Source of the DNA: VRUE01 sp035557635
GTDB taxonomy: Bacteria; Actinomycetota; Thermoleophilia; Solirubrobacterales; 70-9
Direction: 5' to 3'
NCBI GenBank assembly: GCA_035557635.1
Contig: DATMDR010000020.1
Location: 1-7,160 of the forward strand
Length of the DNA: 7,160 bases
Position numbers and translations under genes: made by a program. Below are positions 1 to 4,160 of this stretch, one piece after another (position 1 is the stretch's first letter; every line of letters starts with the position of its first letter). The notes beneath the pieces were generated by a model. That model was not told the origin of the DNA, searched no databases, and worked only from the letters and a program-made list of their open reading frames with translations.

Positions 1-966
1 GCCCACGACCGCGCCCACACGATCCAGGTCGCGATCGATCCCAGCTCGGGGCCGCGCGACATCGTCGTCCCCGGCCACATGTTCCCGCTGCGCGCCAAAG
101 ACGGCGGCGTCCTGGAGCGGACCGGGCACACCGAGGCCAGCGTCGACCTCGCTCGCCTCGCCGGGCTGACCCCGGCCGGGGTGATCTGCGAGGTGATGAA
201 CGACGACGGCACGATGGCCCGCGTCCCCGACCTGATCCCCTACTGCGAGAAGCACGGCCTGAAGATGATCACCGTCGCCGAGCTGATCGCCTACCGGCGC
301 CGCACCGAGAAGCTGGTCGAGCGGGTGGTGGCGACGGCGCTGCCGACCGAGTTCGGCGACTTCACCGCGGTCGGCTACCGCTCCCTGGTCGACGACAAAC
401 ACCACGTGGCGATGGTCAAGGGCGAGGTCGACGGGGAGCAGGACGTGCTCGTCCGCGTCCACAGCGAGTGCCTGACCGGCGACGTCTTCCACAGCATGCG
501 CTGCGACTGTGGCGAACAGCTGGTGGCGGCGCTCTCGATGATCGAGGAAGAGGGCCGCGGCGTCCTCCTCTACCTCTCCCAGGAGGGGCGCGGGATCGGC
601 CTGCTCAACAAGCTGAAGGCCTACAAGCTGCAGGAGGAGGGCGCCGACACGGTCGAGGCGAACCTGAAGCTGGGGCTGCCTGCCGACCTGCGCGACTACG
701 GGATCGGCGCCCAGATCCTGGTCGACCTCGGCCTGACCAGCATCCGCATCCTCACCAACAACCCGAAGAAGATCCACGGCCTCGAGGGGTACGGGCTCTC
801 GGTCGCCGAACAGGTGCCGATCGAAGCCTCTCCCAACTCCCACAACGAGGCCTACCTGCGAGCGAAGCGGGACAAGATGGGCCACTCGCTGCACCACCAG
901 GGACTTGCGCTCGACGAGGAGATGATCCACGAGGAGGAGCGCGACGCGGAGGCGGAGGGTGGCTGA
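1..966 (+). CDS. ribBA: RibBA bifunctional riboflavin enzyme (DHBP synthase / GTP cyclohydrolase II), 5'-truncated by window edge
   Basis: This cytoplasmic enzyme makes both riboflavin precursors. The RibB half converts ribulose 5-phosphate to 3,4-dihydroxy-2-butanone 4-phosphate, and the RibA half opens GTP to the diaminopyrimidine. The frame is open from base 1, so the true start and the first part of RibB lie upstream; 321 residues are visible. Window residues 1 to about 73 are late RibB, with the RTGHTEASVDLARLAGL block (His43, Glu45) and CEVMNDDGTMAR. RibA runs from about residue 100 to the end. It carries the zinc cysteines Cys157, Cys168 and Cys170 (C-x10-C-x-C), the QEGRGIGL signature at 194-201, and a downstream TNNPKK block. 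The C-terminal tail of about 35 residues is charged and family-variable. The stop overlaps ribH by 8 bases, so the two are probably translated together. Nothing looks broken. Identity is very secure. Confidence 0.97.
   Translation, partial: AHDRAHTIQVAIDPSSGPRDIVVPGHMFPLRAKDGGVLERTGHTEASVDLARLAGLTPAGVICEVMNDDGTMARVPDLIPYCEKHGLKMITVAELIAYRRRTEKLVERVVATALPTEFGDFTAVGYRSLVDDKHHVAMVKGEVDGEQDVLVRVHSECLTGDVFHSMRCDCGEQLVAALSMIEEEGRGVLLYLSQEGRGIGLLNKLKAYKLQEEGADTVEANLKLGLPADLRDYGIGAQILVDLGLTSIRILTNNPKKIHGLEGYGLSVAEQVPIEASPNSHNEAYLRAKRDKMGHSLHHQGLALDEEMIHEEERDAEAEGG
948..952 (+). promoter_or_regulatory. Shine-Dalgarno for ribH
   Basis: GGAGG lies inside the end of ribBA, six bases before the GTG at 959. 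This supports GTG 959 as the ribH start and shows that ribH translation initiates within the ribBA coding sequence. Confidence 0.7.
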
Positions 967-1447
967 GGGCGGGGAGTTCCTCGAAACGTTCAGCGAGGAG
1001 GAGCGCAACGCTCTGGCGCCGCTGCACTTCGCGGTCTGCGTCGGCCGCTTCTACGAGGACCTCGCCGAGCGGCTGCTGAGCGGCGCCAGAGAGGGTTTCA
1101 AGATAGCCGGTGTGGACGGGGGCAGTGTTAAGGAGCTCTCGGTGCCCGGCGCCTACGAGCTGCCCTTCGCCGCCAAGCAGCTGGCGGACGCCAGCTTCGA
1201 TGGCGTCGCCTGCCTCGGCGTCGTCATCCGCGGCGAGACCGACCACTACGACTTCGTCTGCGCCGAGGCGGCGCGCGGCATCCAGGACGTGCAGCTGCAG
1301 ACCGGCGTTCCCTGCGCCTTCGGCGTGATCACCTGCGACACGATGGAGCAGGCCCTCGCCCGCGCCGGCGGCGGCAAGCGCGACCAGGGCCGCAACGCCG
1401 CCCTCACCGTCGCCCGCATGGCCCTGCTTAAGCGCGAGCTGGGCTAG
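959..1447 (+). CDS. ribH: 6,7-dimethyl-8-ribityllumazine synthase (RibH)
   Basis: RibH condenses dihydroxybutanone phosphate with the ribityl-aminopyrimidine to give lumazine, the direct precursor of riboflavin. Family members assemble into pentamers or 60-mer shells. The product is 162 residues, normal to slightly long because of an N-terminal extension of about 20 residues. Visible signatures are VGRFYEDL with the substrate-stacking Phe31, VPGAYELPFAAK with Glu67, GVVIRGETDHYDFV with the expected catalytic His96, and GVITCDTMEQALARAG with Arg135. The usual NKGxE/D block is here DQGRN: by alignment to the Bacillus subtilis enzyme, Lys135 becomes Gln143 and Asp138 becomes Asn146. The start is GTG, preceded by GGAGG, and lies inside the end of ribBA. 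The TAG stop shares CTAG with the stop of the convergent toxin gene. Family identity is secure; the effect of the two substitutions is not known. Confidence 0.95.
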   Translation: MAEGGEFLETFSEEERNALAPLHFAVCVGRFYEDLAERLLSGAREGFKIAGVDGGSVKELSVPGAYELPFAAKQLADASFDGVACLGVVIRGETDHYDFVCAEAARGIQDVQLQTGVPCAFGVITCDTMEQALARAGGGKRDQGRNAALTVARMALLKRELG

Positions 1448-1824
1448 CTTGCCTGCAACGTCGCGATTGGATAGCGGCGCAGGGTTCGATCAGAGGTAAC
1501 CAGCGTCAGTCCGTCGACGGTCGCCTGAGCGACGAGCATGCGGTCGAAGGGGTCTCCGTGGTGGTCCGGCATCGAGCCGATCGCCTTAGTGTGGCGAAGC
1601 AATACCGGCAGCAACTGGAACCTGTGAGCCTCCACGGCGTCACTGAGGTCGTCGGGTGCGCGAAGCCTTTTCTTGGCGCGCTTGATCTCAACCTCCCATG
1701 GACTGATCACGCTGATGAAGACTTCGTTCCCTTCAGCGGAGATGGCGTTCCTGGCCTCGGCTGACAAGAGGCCAGGCGCGGAAAAGACCCAGATCATCGC
1801 GTGGGTGTCGAGAAGCAGCTTCAA
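1444..1824 (-). CDS. vapC: VapC-type PIN-domain toxin ribonuclease of a type II toxin-antitoxin module
   Basis: This is a small PIN-domain protein (126 residues) of the COG3744-like group. Family members are Mg-dependent RNases that cut tRNA or rRNA when free of antitoxin. The acidic set is complete: Asp6 in LLLDTHAMIW, Glu44 in SPWEVEIK, Asp91 and Asp94 in HGDPFDRMLVAQA, and Asp112 in LVTSDRTLRRYP. The toxin is therefore probably catalytically intact. The start is TTG at 1824-1822, overlapping the antitoxin's TGA in a four-base TTGA, and only a weak G-rich ribosome site precedes it. This implies coupling to antitoxin translation. The MKLLLDTH N-terminus is the usual family start, which supports TTG. 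The gene ends tail-to-tail with ribH. It is read antisense to the surrounding operons. The cellular target cannot be inferred from sequence. Confidence 0.9.
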   Translation of the reverse strand: MKLLLDTHAMIWVFSAPGLLSAEARNAISAEGNEVFISVISPWEVEIKRAKKRLRAPDDLSDAVEAHRFQLLPVLLRHTKAIGSMPDHHGDPFDRMLVAQATVDGLTLVTSDRTLRRYPIATLQAS

Positions 1825-2114
1825 TCGCCCCGCCCGCGATCCTCGCCGCCCGGGAAGATCTCGCCTTCAAATTCGCTGGCGGTTTCCCGCTTCATCTCTG
1901 CCCATTCCTCAAGGGACGGCACGTCGAACTTTCCCTCCCATCCACCGAGCTTGCGCGGCCCGAGTTTGTCCTTGGGAACGGGCACCAGCTTTGCTGCCGG
2001 TGTGCCGGATCGGCTGATCACGATCTCCTCGCCGCCTTCGACACGCTCGACCAGCTTCGAGAGGTGGGTCTTTGCTTCGTGCATGTTCACCTGACTCAAG
2101 TCCTCGATGCCCAT
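1821..2114 (-). CDS. vapB: Phd/YefM-family antitoxin (VapB-like) paired with the adjacent VapC
   Basis: This 97-residue protein probably binds and inhibits the adjacent PIN toxin and represses its own promoter, as Phd/YefM antitoxins do. The N-terminal DNA-binding and dimerisation part, about residues 9-47, contains VNMHEAKTHLSKLVERV and EEIVISRSGTPAAKLVPV, which are diagnostic. The C-terminal part (about 55-97) is acidic, with WEGKFDVPSLEEWAEMKRE, and would be the toxin-wrapping tail. I do not see the usual IADDFDAPLP-type tail of many relatives, so the toxin-binding half looks lineage-specific. ATG 2114 is preferred because AAGGGGAG lies just before it. An internal ATG at 2084 would give a shorter form starting at MHEAKTH. 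It lies upstream of the toxin, the standard antitoxin-first order. Base composition is lower in GC than the flanks (hand count about 55% in 2041-2160 against about 77% in 2821-2880), which is compatible with transfer. Confidence 0.88.
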   Translation of the reverse strand: MGIEDLSQVNMHEAKTHLSKLVERVEGGEEIVISRSGTPAAKLVPVPKDKLGPRKLGGWEGKFDVPSLEEWAEMKRETASEFEGEIFPGGEDRGRGD

Positions 2115-2202
2115 TTCTCTCCCCTTCGATCGAGGTGACGCGACTTCTGCTGGTGATTAGGCTACTTAGCTAACTCAGAGTCAGGCTACCATGCACGACC
2201 CG
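2115..2202. promoter_or_regulatory. Divergent regulatory region between antitoxin and rpmB, with candidate promoter and operator elements
   Basis: Two genes face away from each other across fewer than 90 bases, so promoters for both strands must lie here. On the plus strand GTGACG (2135-2140) and TAGGCT (2158-2163), 17 bases apart, form a moderate sigma70-like pair for rpmB. TACCAT (2187-2192) is a second -10-like site close to the preferred rpmB start. Several short symmetries cluster here: GCTA-CT-TAGC (2161-2170), TTAGCTAA (2166-2173) and ACTC-A-GAGT (2173-2181). The heptamer AGGCTAC occurs directly repeated at 2159-2165 and 2183-2189. They could be the operator of the toxin-antitoxin module, since Phd-type antitoxins bind short palindromes at their own promoters. 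I could not pick a convincing minus-strand promoter. All of this is inference from motifs. Confidence 0.4.
2119..2126 (-). promoter_or_regulatory. Shine-Dalgarno for the antitoxin
   Basis: On the minus strand AAGGGGAG stands four bases before ATG 2114. It is one of the clearer ribosome sites in the window and selects this start over the internal ATG at 2084. A strong site for the antitoxin beside a weak one for the toxin fits antitoxin excess. Confidence 0.55.
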
Positions 2203-2394
2203 ATGGCCAAGGTATGCCACAGCTGCGGCAAGGGACCGGCATTCGGCCAGTCCCGCAGCCACTCGATGGTCGCCACCAAGCGACGCTTCGATCCGAACCT
2301 GCAGAAGGTGCGGATTCAGGAGAACGGTCGCAAGCTGCGCACCTACGTCTGCACTCGCTGCCTCAAGGCCAACAAGGTCACCAAGGCCGCCTGA
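2203..2394 (+). CDS. rpmB: 50S ribosomal protein L28 (bL28), zinc-ribbon form
   Basis: This is a basic protein of the large ribosomal subunit, needed for full 50S assembly. From ATG 2203 it has 63 residues, beginning MAKVCHSCGKGPAFG, the usual family N-terminus. An in-frame ATG at 2191 would add MHDP. Neither start has a good ribosome site, and 2203 is chosen on homology. The two CxxC pairs, Cys5/Cys8 and Cys50/Cys53, show the zinc-binding (C+) version rather than the zinc-free paralogue that some bacteria induce under zinc starvation. SHSMVATKRRFDPNLQKVR is the core RNA-binding block. It diverges from the antitoxin gene and is followed by a separate intergenic region, so it is probably transcribed alone or with partial readthrough. 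Very secure identification; start uncertain by four codons. Confidence 0.95.
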   Translation: MAKVCHSCGKGPAFGQSRSHSMVATKRRFDPNLQKVRIQENGRKLRTYVCTRCLKANKVTKAA

Positions 2395-2404
2395 GGCCGC
2401 CTGA
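2385..2404 (+). repeat. Exact 10-base tandem duplication spanning the rpmB stop
   Basis: GGCCGCCTGA occurs twice in direct succession, 2385-2394 and 2395-2404. The first copy encodes the last residues and TGA stop of L28; the second lies just outside. This looks like a small slippage duplication. It leaves the protein unchanged because the first copy already terminates. Confidence 0.85.
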
Positions 2405-2431
2405 CCTTCGCCATAGCGCACCCACCTCCTC

Positions 2432-2452
2432 GCAAATAGCCTTGCTATTCGC
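2432..2452 (+). terminator. Hairpin between rpmB and the DAK2 gene, possible terminator
   Basis: GCAAATAGC (2432-2440), a CTT loop and GCTATTCGC (2444-2452) form a nine-pair stem with one A-C mismatch. It lies about 40 bases after the L28 stop and before the likely promoter of the next gene, the right place for a terminator or 3' end-protecting hairpin. No T-run follows, so it is not a textbook intrinsic terminator; GC-rich actinobacteria often lack one. The stem is noticeably AT-rich for its surroundings. Confidence 0.4.
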
Positions 2453-2513
2453 TCGTCGGCGTGCACGCTCTGGCTTGGTCGGTCGACCTCAGGGGGCATC
2501 CGCGTACGACGTT

Positions 2514-2526
2514 TAGATTGCGAGCA
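2514..2526 (+). promoter_or_regulatory. Candidate -10 element for leaderless transcription of the DAK2 gene
   Basis: TAGATT at 2514-2519 fits the TANNNT -10 consensus. It ends seven bases before ATG 2527, the distance at which transcription would start on the A of the start codon. No Shine-Dalgarno sequence is visible before that ATG. Leaderless mRNAs with this geometry are common in Actinobacteria. No good -35 is visible at 16-19 bases upstream; TTGGTC at 2475-2480 is too far. Confidence 0.5.
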
Positions 2527-4158
2527 ATGCCCGATCCCAGCATCGTGCGCTTTCGGCGCGTCGTCACGGCGGCTTACGCGCACCTCGAGGAGCGGCGCCA
2601 GGAGGTCAACGACCTCAACGTCTTCCCCGTTGCGGATGGGGACACCGGCGACAACATGGCGATGACGATGCGCGCCGTGATGGAGGAGCTGGAGCGGCTC
2701 AACGGGCTCGAGGTCGACGAGATCGGCCGCACCCAGCTGGTCCAGGCCCTGGCGCGGGCGGCGCTGATGGGGGCGCGAGGGAACTCCGGGGTGATCCTCA
2801 GCCAGATCGTCCGCGGCGCCGCCGAGGAGCTGGCCAGCCGGCCCGGCGAGCTGATCGACCCCGTCCTGATCGCCTCGGCCTTCGCCAGCGCCGCCGACGC
2901 CGCCTACGAGTCGGTGCGCGAGCCGGCCGAGGGGACGATGCTGACCGTCTTCCGCGAGATGGCGCACTCGATCGCCCGCCAGCTCTCCCGCCTCGATACC
3001 GAGAAGCAGCGGCTCGACCGCGGGGTCAGCGACGAGGAGCAAGACGCCGTCCTCGCCGGGATCCTCGAGCGGGCGATCGCCGACGGGCAGCGCGCGGTCG
3101 AGCGGACGCCCGAGCAGCTCGAGGTGCTGCGCGAATCGGGCGTCGTCGACGCCGGCGGCTACGGCCTGGTCCTGATCCTCGCCGGAGTCGTCGCCGGCCT
3201 GCGCGGCGACGGGGCGGCCTCGCCGGAGGTCGCCCACCACGAGGCGCCGCCGGCAAGCCGCCCCCGCCACGAGGACAGCCGCTTCCGCTACTGCACCAAC
3301 TTCATCGTCTCCGGCACCGGGCTCTCGGCGCGCGACTTCCTGCCGCGGCTGGAGGGCATGGGGGACTCCGTCCTCGTCGTCGGCGACGAGGTGACGCTGA
3401 AGGTTCACGTCCACACCGACGATCCCGAAGCCGCCGTCGCCCTATTCGAGGGCGCCGGCGAGGTGACCAACCTCGACGTCGGCGACATGCGGGAGCAGGT
3501 CGCGGAACGCCGGGCCCGCCTCGAGGAGGGCAGGACCGGCGTCCTCGCCGTCGCCGCCGGCGAGGGGCTGACGCGGCTCTTCGCCGAGCTCGGCGCCGAC
3601 GTCGTCGACGGCGGCGAGACGCTCAACCCCTCGACCTACGAGCTGCTGGCCGGCATCCACGGGGTGCCGGCCGAGGAAGTGCTGGTTCTGCCCAGCTCCT
3701 CCAACGTGATCATGGCCGCCGAGCGTGCTTGCGAGCTGTCGGAGAAGCCGGCACGGGTGGTGCCTTCCACCTCCCAGCAGGAGAGCCTGCTGGTCCTGGT
3801 CGAGCTGGACCGGGCGGCCTCGCTGGAGGAGAACGGCGAGCGGCTCCACGCCGCGCTCGGGGAAATCGCCAGTGGCGGCGTCGCGCCCGCTGCCCGGGAC
3901 GATGCCCAGGGGCGCTTTCGCAAGGGCGACGCGGTCGGCTTCGTCGCCGGCGAGATCGTCGCCTGGGGAGGGGCCGGGTCGACCCTGGCGGCGACGATCG
4001 AGCGGCTGGCAGAGGGCGCGGAGATCGTCACCGTGATCGCCGGCGAGGCGGCGCCGATCCCGCTGGGGGAGCTCGACCCGCACGTTCCGGACGGGGTCGA
4101 GATCGAGACGCACGAGGGCGGCCAGCCGAGCTGGTGGTGGCTGCTCGCGGCGCAGTAG
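2527..4158 (+). CDS. fakA: DAK2/YloV-family protein, probable fatty acid kinase catalytic subunit (FakA-like)
   Basis: FakA-type proteins phosphorylate fatty acids bound to a DegV-type FakB partner, feeding exogenous fatty acids into phospholipid synthesis. No FakB is in the window, so the substrate is inferred. The product is 543 residues, the usual length. The N-terminal DAK2 nucleotide domain (about 10-225) has VNDLNVFPVADGDTGDNMA with metal-binding Asp37, Asp39 and Asn43, then GARGNSGV at 82-89 and VVDAGGYGL. The middle domain (about 250-320) has YCTNF and LKVHVHTDDP; Cys256, His294 and His296 match a metal-ligand set described for FakA. The C-terminal domain has LPSSSNVIMAAE and ends in GGQPSWWWLL. 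Starting at ATG 2527 removes a non-homologous leader reachable from GTG 2461. The stop lies two bases before recG, so the genes are probably co-transcribed. Family is sure; the exact kinase role is likely. Confidence 0.88.
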   Translation: MPDPSIVRFRRVVTAAYAHLEERRQEVNDLNVFPVADGDTGDNMAMTMRAVMEELERLNGLEVDEIGRTQLVQALARAALMGARGNSGVILSQIVRGAAEELASRPGELIDPVLIASAFASAADAAYESVREPAEGTMLTVFREMAHSIARQLSRLDTEKQRLDRGVSDEEQDAVLAGILERAIADGQRAVERTPEQLEVLRESGVVDAGGYGLVLILAGVVAGLRGDGAASPEVAHHEAPPASRPRHEDSRFRYCTNFIVSGTGLSARDFLPRLEGMGDSVLVVGDEVTLKVHVHTDDPEAAVALFEGAGEVTNLDVGDMREQVAERRARLEEGRTGVLAVAAGEGLTRLFAELGADVVDGGETLNPSTYELLAGIHGVPAEEVLVLPSSSNVIMAAERACELSEKPARVVPSTSQQESLLVLVELDRAASLEENGERLHAALGEIASGGVAPAARDDAQGRFRKGDAVGFVAGEIVAWGGAGSTLAATIERLAEGAEIVTVIAGEAAPIPLGELDPHVPDGVEIETHEGGQPSWWWLLAAQ

Positions 4159-4160
4159 CG

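Noticed and set aside
1427..1452. GCTTAAGC and GCTAGC palindromes as a bidirectional terminator at the ribH/toxin junction
   Set aside because: The symmetries are short, do not combine into one stable stem, and lack T-runs on either side.
1673..2094. Plus-strand open frames across the toxin-antitoxin genes
   Set aside because: They are antisense to two clearly recognised minus-strand proteins with conserved catalytic and DNA-binding motifs.
2461..2526. GTG 2461 as start of the DAK2 gene
   Set aside because: Adds 22 non-homologous residues, and the best promoter-like element lies inside it; ATG 2527 matches the family N-terminus.
2170..3414. Long minus-strand open frame opposite rpmB and the DAK2 gene
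   Set aside because: Spans two well-recognised plus-strand genes, has low-complexity Arg/Gly/Ala/Leu-rich content and no recognisable domain; typical antisense shadow in GC-rich DNA.
3729..4160. Upstream extension of the recG frame into the DAK2 gene
   Set aside because: The translated extension is Arg/Gly-rich and unrelated to RecG, while GTG 4161 gives a normal-length protein immediately after the preceding stop.
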